From contig CAAEHZ010000365.1 in the NCBI GenBank assembly GCA_900755865.1, forward strand, positions 1 to 15,376: DNA of 15,376 nucleotides, read 5' to 3'. Both the position numbers and the translations under genes were made by a program. A model generated the notes under the pieces. It was not told where the DNA came from. It did not search any database and saw only the letters and a program-made list of their open reading frames with translations. This document shows, one piece after another, positions 7,549 through 13,463 of the stretch. Source of the DNA: Lachnospiraceae bacterium (GTDB lineage: Bacteria; Bacillota; Clostridia; Lachnospirales; Lachnospiraceae). Within the stretch, counting starts at the first letter, position 1. Each line of letters starts with the position of its first letter.

Positions 7549-7686
7549 CTATTCTTTCTTTTCCGCAGCCTGACTGTTCTCCGGTTTTTTATCCTTTCCG
7601 GGACGGGCTACCTCATACACAGCAGTCACTACGCCTGCACCCACGGCAATTATCATCATGAGCACAAACACCACATTCTGTACCAT
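7549..7686 (-). CDS. Small membrane protein with charged tail, 45 aa
   Basis: A frame from the ATG at 7686 to a TAG at 7549, with AAAGGA eight nt upstream of the start. Residues 2-27 form one hydrophobic helix (VVFVLMMIIAVGAGVVTAVY); the rest is a hydrophilic, lysine- and glutamate-rich tail ending EKKE. No family recognised. It lies 32 nt beyond a predicted terminator and has no strong promoter of its own that I can find, so it may be made by read-through from the two-TM gene upstream. It may form a unit with the 47-aa gene downstream. Confidence 0.55.
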   Translation of the reverse strand: MVQNVVFVLMMIIAVGAGVVTAVYEVARPGKDKKPENSQAAEKKE

Positions 7687-7718
7687 ACCTGCTATCCTTT
7701 CTCTGCGTTAAAGCACGC

Positions 7719-7742
7719 AAAAAAGACGCTTCCTTCAAGCGT
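7719..7742 (-). terminator. Rho-independent terminator after the two-TM membrane protein
   Basis: Minus strand: stem ACGCTT / AAGCGT with a GAAGG loop, then C and six T residues (7724-7719). It lies about 30 nt after the stop of the gene at 7772-8197 and before the small membrane genes. The short stem suggests partial termination is possible. Confidence 0.7.
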
Positions 7743-7771
7743 TCTGATGGACAAGTTGCCACTATGGGTAA

Positions 7772-8197
7772 TTATGCTTTTTTTCCGTCCTTCTGGTGAA
7801 TAAATTCAAGAATCCGCCACCTGCTCTGGTTTCTGCAGGCTGCGGACAAGATCAGGAAAATACCTGCCAGGGCAGGCAAAAGAAATACTGCCGGAATCAG
7901 CAGTTGAAAAAAGTTCCATTGTGTTCCGCGAATGTTGGATACCCGGTAGACCTCCCTCTCAATCACCGGTGCAGCTGTCCGCTCCGAAAGCTTTCTCTCA
8001 AAGAGCACAGAAGAAAGCTCTCCTCCGGCAATCCTCTGTATTACAGCAACATAAGAACCTCTGGAAGTGGAAGTGTTCGGCAAAAAGGAATCCGTACCCT
8101 TACTCTCTGTACGCATCCCTGCAAATACCATTGTAACAATTAAAATCAGGCAGAAAAGCCTGCTGTACGGTATTTTTCTCTCCATTCCGGTGTCCAT
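7772..8197 (-). CDS. Two-TM membrane protein of unknown function, 141 aa
   Basis: Not recognised. Residues 12-28 (LFCLILIVTMVFAGM) form an N-terminal membrane anchor or signal segment, residues 97-121 a second helix (LLIPAVFLLPALAGIFLIL), and a basic cytoplasmic tail ends the protein (RNQSRWR...KDGKKA). The ~65-residue region between should lie outside the cell. There is no lipobox or catalytic motif. The start is uncertain: ATG at 8197 has AAGGA too close, and ATG at 8185 (MERK) lacks an ideal site. The gene has its own strong promoter with a tandem 11-bp repeat upstream and a terminator downstream, so it is an independently controlled single-gene unit. It could serve as a cell-envelope stress or regulatory protein, but there is no direct evidence. 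Confidence 0.7.
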   Translation of the reverse strand: MDTGMERKIPYSRLFCLILIVTMVFAGMRTESKGTDSFLPNTSTSRGSYVAVIQRIAGGELSSVLFERKLSERTAAPVIEREVYRVSNIRGTQWNFFQLLIPAVFLLPALAGIFLILSAACRNQSRWRILEFIHQKDGKKA

Positions 8198-8222
8198 CTT
8201 CCTTTTTCTTCAAAGCACCCTT

Positions 8223-8251
8223 ATCATACCGTACTTATGCAGGCTTTTCAA
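8223..8251 (-). promoter_or_regulatory. Strong sigma-A promoter of the two-TM protein gene
   Basis: Minus strand: -35 TTGAAA (8251-8246), exact 17-nt spacer, -10 TATGAT (8228-8223); one mismatch in each hexamer. Start near 8216, only about 20-30 nt before the candidate ATGs. Confidence 0.78.
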
Positions 8252-8273
8252 TCTTTCCGGGAGCTGCAAAGCA

Positions 8274-8295
8274 TATCTTTACCGTATCTTTACCG
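8274..8295. repeat. Perfect tandem repeat of 11 bp (2 copies)
   Basis: TATCTTTACCG occurs twice head to tail (8274-8284 and 8285-8295). It lies 23 bp upstream of the -35 at 8246-8251, the position and spacing (one helical turn) expected of an activator or response-regulator site. The regulator is unknown. The rest of the gap 8198-8334 holds only the promoter; no terminator for degV is obvious. Confidence 0.7.
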
Positions 8296-8334
8296 CGCCA
8301 CAGTTCTGCTCTTCCCGCTCCTGTTATCCTTGCC

Positions 8335-9174
8335 TTAAGTTGTCACAATAATACCGCCGTCATTGGCATACATGCTGCTGACCCCTCTTGTTTCCATCAC
8401 AAGACATTCTCCGAAAGCTGCCTTCTCCAGAATCATGTTTTTCACCTTTTCCGCCCGCTCCGGCGCATTACAGTGGGTAATAATCAGCTTTCTCTTTGCA
8501 GGACTGGAAGCCACCTCCTCCGCTGCAAGCTCCGCCATCTTTCCCAGTGCCTTCTTCATTCCGATTGTCCTGCTCTTCTGGATAATCTCCCCATGGTCAG
8601 CCCCCATCACGGGTTTAATGTTCAGGGTAGATGCCACCAGTGCCTTTACACCGGTCAGTCTGCCGTTTTTCCGCAGGGTTTCCAGATTATCCAGTACAAA
8701 ATATGTCTTGATGCTGTCCCGATAGCTTTCAATTTCCTTTACAATCTGTTCAAAGGAAAGCCCCGCCTCTTCCAGCTCCATAAGCTTTAATGCGATCTGG
8801 GTTTCCCCGCCGCTTGCAGACTCAGAATCAATAACATGTATCTGCTTTGCCCCCTTCGCCTCCTCATAGAGCGTCTTTCCCAGTACTGCACTGTTATAGC
8901 TTCCGCTTAACTTAGAGGAAAGCGTGATACAATAAACATGCTCCGCCTCCGTACAATAGGCTTCCATAAATTTCTGGGGGGATGGACAGGAAGATTTCGG
9001 GCACTTCGGATATGCCGCCACCTTTTCCAGAAACTCCTTCTGTTCAAAATTTTCATCGTCCTGTATATGATAGTCCCCTACACTAAGCTCCAGCGGAACT
9101 CTTTCAAACCGTACATCCTGTAACAACTCCTTTGGAAGTTCACAACAACTGTCCACAACAATCTTATAACTCAT
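8335..9174 (-). CDS. DegV family fatty-acid-binding protein
   Basis: A 279-aa DegV protein. Family members bind a long-chain fatty acid between two lobes, and some (FakB) present it to the kinase FakA for phosphorylation and phospholipid synthesis; no fakA is visible here. Evidence: KIVVDSCCELP start, VPLELSVGDY, SSCPSPQKF (61-69, counterpart of the family's TSQPS head-group loop), TLSSKLSGSYNSA (84-96), and NLETLRKNGRLTG. The usual Thr-Ser-Gln of that loop is Ser-Ser-Cys. The ATG at 9174 has GGAGA five nt upstream and matches the family start; the open frame extends to 9399, but that stretch is leader repeat and promoter, not protein. The leader (9175 to about 9289) is almost wholly the structured repeat described separately. 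Confidence 0.93.
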   Translation of the reverse strand: MSYKIVVDSCCELPKELLQDVRFERVPLELSVGDYHIQDDENFEQKEFLEKVAAYPKCPKSSCPSPQKFMEAYCTEAEHVYCITLSSKLSGSYNSAVLGKTLYEEAKGAKQIHVIDSESASGGETQIALKLMELEEAGLSFEQIVKEIESYRDSIKTYFVLDNLETLRKNGRLTGVKALVASTLNIKPVMGADHGEIIQKSRTIGMKKALGKMAELAAEEVASSPAKRKLIITHCNAPERAEKVKNMILEKAAFGECLVMETRGVSSMYANDGGIIVTT

Positions 9175-9177
9175 ATC

Positions 9178-9280
9178 AATCTCCATTCCGCAGGCATTCT
9201 TTTGTCGGAGGAACCATAAACTGAATTTCAGTTCAGTTCTGCCTGAAAGGCTACTTTGCGACGCCTGCGGCACAAAGTAG
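9178..9280 (-). repeat. Structured leader repeat, copy A (degV 5' UTR)
   Basis: About 103 nt shared with 15289-15376 (hand alignment: about 11 mismatches and two 1-nt gaps over 88 positions). Read on the minus strand it has three potential stem-loops: SL1 9280-9251 (CTACTTTGTG / CGCAAAGTAG, 10 pairs with one U-G), SL2 with arms AACTGAA / TTCAGTT, and a weaker SL3. The SL1 loop contains CCGCAGGC (complement of 9263-9270), which can pair with GCCTGCGG (9195-9188) just four nt before the degV ribosome site. Transcription from the predicted degV promoter would begin about 9 nt before SL1, so the whole element is in the leader RNA. Confidence 0.8.
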
Positions 9281-9295
9281 TTTTTATTACTACAT

Positions 9296-9324
9296 ATAAT
9301 AGCATTCAGAAACATAAATGTAAA
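9296..9324 (-). promoter_or_regulatory. Predicted degV promoter (extended -10)
   Basis: Minus strand: -35 TTTACA (9324-9319), 17-nt spacer ending TGC, -10 TATTAT (9301-9296). Start expected near 9289, giving a leader of about 115 nt that contains repeat copy A. The -35 is 15 bp from the -35 of the divergent promoter. Confidence 0.75.
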
Positions 9325-9339
9325 GCACATCTTGCTGAA

Positions 9340-9368
9340 TTGACCGTTTTCAAATGCTTTGCTATAAT
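9340..9368 (+). promoter_or_regulatory. Strong promoter of the DUF5721 gene
   Basis: -35 TTGACC (9340-9345), 17-nt spacer ending TGC, -10 TATAAT (9363-9368, perfect): near-consensus extended -10 sigma-A promoter. Start near 9375, about 27 nt before the ATG at 9402. Confidence 0.85.
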
Positions 9369-9401
9369 AAAAAATCATGTGCATTTCAGAAAGGAACACT
9401 T

Positions 9402-9896
9402 ATGCTGGCATTAGAAATCACTTCCATGAAACAGTTTATGAACCATCTGCTTGCTGCCGATTCCTTCGACATCTTCCTTTTGGAAGAGGCAGTTATCGGC
9501 ACTGCCAATACCTTTACCATAGATGGACATATCAATAAAGAATTTTTCTCCGGGGAGGATGCCCCGGAGCTTTCCTGTGAGTTCCGCCCCTGGAAGGACA
9601 TCCGCAGCCTTTGCTTTGATTTGATAAAAGGAAAAAGAACCCCTGTGTTTTTCCGCTTTGTCCTGCATTTGATGCCGGAAAAAGCCGCAGCTTTACTGGA
9701 AAGCCGCGGCTGTGATACAGATGCCTCTCAGATAAGGGCTCTGGTTTTAAATATTCGATATGACGGTGCAAAGGCTGTCCTCACTACTGCAACTGCCTTC
9801 CACACCTTTGTTCCCTCCAAAGAACCGGATGCCATCTGGGATAAGGCGCTGCTGCAATATCTGGAGCAGAAAGGTATCGGATACGAGCTTCTGTAA
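9402..9896 (+). CDS. DUF5721 family protein
   Basis: A 164-aa soluble protein that I recognise as the DUF5721 type common in Lachnospiraceae; its function is not known. Recognisable blocks are MLALEITSMKQFMNHLL at the start, FDIFLLEEA, the TFTIDGHINKEFF segment, LIKGKRTPVFFRFVLHL in the middle, and LVLNIRYDGAKAVLTTATAF near the C-terminus. There are no membrane segments or catalytic motifs that I can name. The ATG at 9402 has AAAGGA six nt upstream and lies after the promoter; an ATG at 9354 falls within the promoter itself and is rejected. It is divergent from degV and convergent with spoVAE, whose stop is only 8 nt away, with no clear terminator between. Confidence 0.8.
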   Translation: MLALEITSMKQFMNHLLAADSFDIFLLEEAVIGTANTFTIDGHINKEFFSGEDAPELSCEFRPWKDIRSLCFDLIKGKRTPVFFRFVLHLMPEKAAALLESRGCDTDASQIRALVLNIRYDGAKAVLTTATAFHTFVPSKEPDAIWDKALLQYLEQKGIGYELL

Positions 9897-9904
9897 TTTT
9901 TCCA

Positions 9905-10258
9905 TTACTTCATTTTCGGCTTAAACACAAAGCTTGCCAGATATCCGAAAATCAGCGCGGCGGAGGCTCCTACCGCCCCTGCCTGAAAACCACCTGTGAA
10001 AAGTCCTAAAAAGCCCTTTTCCTGTATGGCTTCCTTTACGCCCTTCATCAATACATTTCCAAAGCCGAGAAGCGGAACGCTGGCTCCTGCCCCGGCAAAT
10101 TCCAGAAAAGGCTCATACCAGCCGACAGCACTGACAACCGCCCCTGTCACCACCAGGAGCACCATAATTCTTCCCGGCATCATTTTCGTTTTTTCCATCA
10201 AAATCTGTACCAGAGCGCAAATCAGTCCACCTACCCAGAACGCATTTACATAATCCAT
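9905..10258 (-). CDS. spoVAE: Stage V sporulation protein AE (SpoVAE)
   Basis: A 117-aa inner-membrane protein with four hydrophobic segments, part of the SpoVA channel that moves dipicolinic acid and calcium across the inner spore membrane. The sequence matches the family well: FWVGGLICALVQIL (7-20), RIMVLLVVTGAVVSAVG, FAGAGASVPLLGFG, KGVKEAIQEKGFLGLFTGGFQAGAVGASAAL. The ATG at 10258 has GGAG six nt upstream. SpoVAC and SpoVAD usually flank it, but here neither is present: upstream is a terminator and a kinase gene, downstream the convergent DUF5721 gene. A weak forespore-type promoter (GCATA at 10344-10340 and ACACTAT at 10321-10315, 18 nt apart) may drive it; this is only suggestive. Confidence 0.93.
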   Translation of the reverse strand: MDYVNAFWVGGLICALVQILMEKTKMMPGRIMVLLVVTGAVVSAVGWYEPFLEFAGAGASVPLLGFGNVLMKGVKEAIQEKGFLGLFTGGFQAGAVGASAALIFGYLASFVFKPKMK

Positions 10259-10346
10259 TTTAATCTCCATTTCTGCGCGCATTATCTGCACATATCACTC
10301 TTCCTATGATAAGGATAGTGTTTCCTGATTTGCTGCTCCTATGCGC

Positions 10347-10384
10347 AAAAAAACAGAAACCGGAAACTTTCTCCCGATTTCTGT
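10347..10384 (-). terminator. Strong Rho-independent terminator of the RidA / kinase operon
   Basis: Minus strand: 11-bp stem ACAGAAATCGG / CCGGTTTCTGT (one U-G pair), 10-nt loop, followed by seven T residues (10353-10347). It starts 11 nt after the stop of the shikimate-kinase-like gene and isolates it from spoVAE. Confidence 0.9.
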
Positions 10385-10395
10385 CCATTCATACG

Positions 10396-10908
10396 TTATG
10401 AAAAATCAATGGCAGAGGCAAGCTGTGCTACCTCCCGCAGAGTCTTTCCGCTGCAATCCAGTACCTTTGTGGCATATTTTTCATATAAGGGGATTCTCTC
10501 CTCATACAAATCCTTCAATGTCTGTCCCGGCTGTAAGGTAACACCTCTGGCATTCAAATCTCCCAGACGTTCCTCAATCTCCTGATAGGGGAGCTTTAAA
10601 TAAACCACAGTACCTATTTCCCGCAGATGCTTCATGGCTTCTTCCCCGTAAATGACACTTCCGCCGGTGGCAATCACCGACCTGTGCAGATTCAACCCTG
10701 CATTTACCTCGTTTTCTATTTTCCAGAAACCCTCCACACCGTACTGTTCTATCAGTTCGTGCAAAAGCTTTCCGTATTTTTCCTGAATCACCAAATCTGA
10801 ATCCACAAAGGAATAACCAAGCCGCTTTGCCAGCACAACTCCAACCGTGCTCTTTCCTGCTCCCGGCATTCCAATCAATACTACATTATCCCGTTTAAAC
10901 TGCTGCAA
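10396..10908 (-). CDS. Shikimate-kinase-like P-loop kinase
   Basis: A 170-aa NMP-kinase-fold protein most similar to shikimate kinase (AroK). Seen: Walker A GMPGAGKST (13-21), the D-x-D pair in FVDSD (Asp36, Asp38), ATGGS (80-84), lid arginine region RGVTLQPGQTL, and ERIPLYEKYA with Arg138. Two shikimate-site features differ from canonical AroK: the arginine of the FRxxE motif is Trp62 (FWKIE) and the third Gly of ATGGG is Ser84. The substrate may therefore not be shikimate. The start is a TTG at 10908, inside the 3' end of ridA (14-nt overlap), with AGGTGG six nt upstream; no better start precedes the P-loop. Co-transcribed with ridA, ending at a strong terminator. No other aromatic-pathway gene is nearby. 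Confidence 0.78.
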   Translation of the reverse strand: MQQFKRDNVVLIGMPGAGKSTVGVVLAKRLGYSFVDSDLVIQEKYGKLLHELIEQYGVEGFWKIENEVNAGLNLHRSVIATGGSVIYGEEAMKHLREIGTVVYLKLPYQEIEERLGDLNARGVTLQPGQTLKDLYEERIPLYEKYATKVLDCSGKTLREVAQLASAIDFS

Positions 10909-11269
10909 TCACTTCCACCTCACAAAGAACATTCTTCGGCAGCGCCTTTACTGCTACGCAGCTTCTTGCCGGCTTCTCGGTGAAATACTTTGCATAAACC
11001 TCATTAAACGCAGCAAAGTCACCCATATCTGCCAGAAAACAGGTTGTCTTTACTACCTTTGTATAGTCGGTTCCTGCCGCCTCCAAAAGAGCGCCGATAT
11101 TCTTGCATACCAGCTCTGCCTGAGCAGTAATATCCTCTCCCTCGATAGCTCCTGTCGCAGGATTGATGGGAATCTGCCCTGATGCAAAAAGAATACCGTT
11201 TACTACAATTCCCTGAGAATAGGGTCCGATTGCTGCGGGTGCTTTTTCTGTTGAAATTTTCTGTAACAT
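10895..11269 (-). CDS. ridA: RidA family enamine/imine deaminase
   Basis: A 124-aa RidA (YjgF/YER057c/UK114) protein. RidA hydrolyses reactive enamine/imine intermediates made by PLP enzymes such as threonine dehydratase, protecting other PLP enzymes. Diagnostic stretches: APAAIGPYSQGI (10-21), LFASGQIPINPATG, QAELVCKNIGALLEAAG, and EKPARSCVAVKALPKNVLCEVEVIA, in which Arg102 is the catalytic arginine and the C-terminal E-V-E is conserved. The ATG at 11269 has AGGAG 10 nt upstream. It is the middle gene of a three-gene operon: 23 nt after the 76-aa gene and overlapping the kinase start by 14 nt, implying translational coupling. Confidence 0.95.
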   Translation of the reverse strand: MLQKISTEKAPAAIGPYSQGIVVNGILFASGQIPINPATGAIEGEDITAQAELVCKNIGALLEAAGTDYTKVVKTTCFLADMGDFAAFNEVYAKYFTEKPARSCVAVKALPKNVLCEVEVIAAV

Positions 11270-11292
11270 AGCTTATCTTCTCCTTCTTTGCC

Positions 11293-11523
11293 TTACTGCT
11301 CCGGCTCATCAAATTCTGCCGTCACATAAAATCCTCTGGCGTTTTCTACAACATCCGTCACAATTCCTTCCCTGCTCTTCAATCGATTCCGAAAAGGAAT
11401 ATTCGCGGACATGGCAAGGGAAGGGTCTATTACATAATAATAGTTGCTGGGCAATACCCCCTCCGTCACTGTAATTTTCTGACCAGCCTCCAGAAGTCCC
11501 GGACGCTCCATCTTAAACTCCAT
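11293..11523 (-). CDS. Conserved-looking hypothetical protein, 76 aa
   Basis: I do not recognise a named family. The product is hydrophilic, without membrane segments, acidic at the C-terminus (AEFDEPEQ), with a proline/tyrosine-rich centre (EGVLPSNYYYVIDPSLAM) and a basic patch (FRNRLKSREG). The regular alternation in its second half (GIVTDVVENARGFYVTAEF) suggests a small beta-barrel. The ATG at 11523 has AAGGG upstream with 9-nt spacing; a TTG at 11532 would add three residues. It is the first gene after a good promoter and shares the operon with ridA and the kinase, so it is probably a real gene; it could be a small partner or regulator of one of them. Confidence 0.7.
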   Translation of the reverse strand: MEFKMERPGLLEAGQKITVTEGVLPSNYYYVIDPSLAMSANIPFRNRLKSREGIVTDVVENARGFYVTAEFDEPEQ

Positions 11524-11562
11524 TTTTCTCAACCCTTGTCACCTCACGGATGCTTTTAAAAA

Positions 11563-11591
11563 AGTATACCGCGAATCCTTCCAAAATTCAA
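11563..11591 (-). promoter_or_regulatory. Promoter of the 76-aa / ridA / kinase operon
   Basis: Minus strand: -35 TTGAAT (11591-11586), 17-nt spacer, -10 TATACT (11568-11563). Start near 11556, about 33 nt before the ATG at 11523. It lies in the 135-bp gap after the ABC transporter genes. Confidence 0.75.
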
Positions 11592-11623
11592 CAGCTATTC
11601 CAATCTATCCATTTTTGTCGGAA

Positions 11624-11683
11624 AATTGACGAGTCCATCTCCGAGGCGAATTGACGAGTCAATTTTCACCCGAAAATTGACTC
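11624..11683. repeat. Cluster of AATTGACGAGTC repeats with a perfect 12-bp palindrome
   Basis: AATTGACGAGTC occurs exactly at 11624-11635 and 11649-11660, and a shortened AAAATTGACTC at 11673-11683. The second and third form a perfect inverted repeat, arms GAGTCAATTTTC / GAAAATTGACTC (11656-11667 and 11672-11683) with a 4-nt loop. The last codons and the stop of the ABC gene lie inside the palindrome. No T-run follows, so it may protect the mRNA end or be an inserted repeat rather than a classic terminator. Confidence 0.75.
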
Positions 11684-13461
11684 TGGTACAACTCCGCATA
11701 AAATCCACCCTTCTCCAGCAATTCCTCATGGGTTCCCTGTTCAATGATATCTCCATCCTTTAAAACAAGAATCATATCCGCATTCCGAATCGTGGAAAGT
11801 CTGTGGGCAATCACAAAGCTGGTACGCTTTTCGGACAGCTTATCCATCGCCCGCTGGGTAATGGCTTCCGTTCTGGTATCCACAGAGGAAGTTGCCTCGT
11901 CCAGAATCAGCATGGGGCTGTTCTGAATCATCGCCCTTGCAATGGTAAAGAGCTGCTTCTGCCCTGCTGAAATAGTAATATTCTCACTCAACACCGTATC
12001 AAAGCCCTCCGGCAGCGCTTCCACAAAGGAATAAATTCCACAGGCGCGGCAGGCTCTTTCCAGTTGTTCATCCGTCACACCCTCTTTATTGTACACCAGA
12101 TTTTCCCGCACCGTTCCCTGAAACAGCCAGGTATCCTGAAGCACCATGCCAAACATTCCGTGCAGCTCTGAACGCCTGATTTGAGTAATCGGGGTTCCAT
12201 CTATGGAAATGCTTCCTCCGTTTACCTCATAAAAACGCATCAGCAAATTCACCAGTGTTGTTTTTCCGGCACCGGTAGGTCCCACGATTGCCACCTTCTG
12301 TCCCGGCAGAACATGGGCGGAAAAGTCTTTGATAATCACCTTCTCCGGCTTATCCGGATAGGCAAAACGAACATGGTCAAATACCACTTCTCCCCGGATT
12401 TCCTCAGGTGCATCCTTCTTTCCGCTCTCGTCTGACAGTTCTTCCTCCTGCAAAAAGTCAAACACTCTGTCCCCTGCTGCCGCCGCAGACTGCAAATTTG
12501 TCATTCCCTGCGCCATGGTAGTAAGAGGCGAGGTAAACAGTCTGACATACATAATAAAGGCAATAATCACGCCAAAGCTGATTTCCCCGTTCATTGCCAG
12601 TATGGAACCCACGATGCAGACTGCCACATACCCGAGATTTCCCACTACGCTCATCAGGGGCTGCATCACGCCGGACAAAAACTGGCTCTTCCAGTCTGAC
12701 TGATACACATCTGCATTCATTTTTCCAAAGTTTTCCTTGATTTTCTCATTTGCTCTGGAAATCCGTACCACATCATGCCCGGAATACATTTCCTCAATAT
12801 AACCGTTCAGTTTTCCGAGATTCTTCTGTCTTGCCACAAAATGGCTCTGGGATTTTGAAATAATCAGGCCCATCACGCCGAAGCCGAGAATTGTTACCAG
12901 CACAGCAGAAAATGCCATTCTCCACTCTGTCACAAACATCATAAGCAGACATCCGGTAAACTGCACCACCGCCGTCATCATGCTGGGAAGGCTGTTTGCG
13001 ATGGTCTGCTGCAATGTGGAAACATCATTGGTAACACGGCTCAGAATATCCCCGTGGGTTGTTCTGTTAAAATATTCCATAGGTACGCGGTTTATCTTTT
13101 CCGATAATGCTCCCCGCAGGTTTTTAGAAAGCTTCAGGGTCACTGTCGCCATGATATAGTGTTCCAGATAAGTCAGAAGTCCGCTGGCTCCATAAATCAC
13201 AAGCAGCAAAATTCCTACCTGTCCGATTGCCTGCATATCAATTTCCCCATACAGGGAATCCGATATCAAATCCGTCATCCGGCTTAACTGGTTCGGTCCG
13301 ATAATTGTCAAAACAGTACCCGCTGCCGCCAGCAGAAGGGCAACTGCCATCGGAAGCTTCAACCGGGGAGAAAACTTCAAAAGCTCCCGGAACACACCGC
13401 CGATTCCACGCTTACTCTTTTCCGGTACCTGCATACCGCCACGCATAGGATGTCCTGCCAT
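11659..13461 (-). CDS. ABC exporter half, canonical Walker B / degenerate signature (MdlB-type)
   Basis: A 600-aa half-transporter: six TM helices (about residues 35-330) fused to a nucleotide-binding domain. NBD motifs: Walker A GPTGAGKT (394-401), Q-loop LQDTWLF, signature ISAGQ (497-501, normally LSGGQ), Walker B MLILDEATS with catalytic Glu522, D-loop SSVD, and H-loop His553 (IAHRLS). It thus supplies a complete Walker A/B/H set but a weakened signature. The paired 595-aa protein encoded immediately upstream has the reverse pattern. Its start lies 2 nt after the partner's stop with GGGGGA as ribosome site. Family members export drugs, lipids or peptides; the substrate is unknown. Alternative in-frame starts at Met6 and Met10 exist. 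The C-terminus (QSQFSGEN) is encoded within a palindrome. Confidence 0.93.
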   Translation of the reverse strand: MAGHPMRGGMQVPEKSKRGIGGVFRELLKFSPRLKLPMAVALLLAAAGTVLTIIGPNQLSRMTDLISDSLYGEIDMQAIGQVGILLLVIYGASGLLTYLEHYIMATVTLKLSKNLRGALSEKINRVPMEYFNRTTHGDILSRVTNDVSTLQQTIANSLPSMMTAVVQFTGCLLMMFVTEWRMAFSAVLVTILGFGVMGLIISKSQSHFVARQKNLGKLNGYIEEMYSGHDVVRISRANEKIKENFGKMNADVYQSDWKSQFLSGVMQPLMSVVGNLGYVAVCIVGSILAMNGEISFGVIIAFIMYVRLFTSPLTTMAQGMTNLQSAAAAGDRVFDFLQEEELSDESGKKDAPEEIRGEVVFDHVRFAYPDKPEKVIIKDFSAHVLPGQKVAIVGPTGAGKTTLVNLLMRFYEVNGGSISIDGTPITQIRRSELHGMFGMVLQDTWLFQGTVRENLVYNKEGVTDEQLERACRACGIYSFVEALPEGFDTVLSENITISAGQKQLFTIARAMIQNSPMLILDEATSSVDTRTEAITQRAMDKLSEKRTSFVIAHRLSTIRNADMILVLKDGDIIEQGTHEELLEKGGFYAELYQSQFSGEN

Positions 13462-13463
13462 AG

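Noticed and set aside
7344..7661. Plus-strand open frame of 105 codons
   Set aside because: Cysteine- and serine-rich composition with no domain or good ribosome site; it is the antisense of the two small membrane genes.
9178..9250. Repeat as a short protein-coding segment (FLRQ[KR]NACGMEI reading)
   Set aside because: The two copies share this reading only at the start-proximal end; a 1-nt insertion in copy B breaks the frame further upstream, so the repeat is better explained as non-coding.
9251..9285. Plus-strand hairpin CTACTTTG / CAAAGTAG followed by TTTTT as a terminator
   Set aside because: No plus-strand gene ends upstream, since degV runs the other way. The same hairpin is part of the repeat and pairs better on the minus strand (U-G instead of C-A).
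9175..9399. 75-residue N-terminal extension of the DegV open frame
   Set aside because: It runs through the promoter and the leader repeat, lacks a ribosome site, and DegV proteins begin at the Met encoded at 9174.
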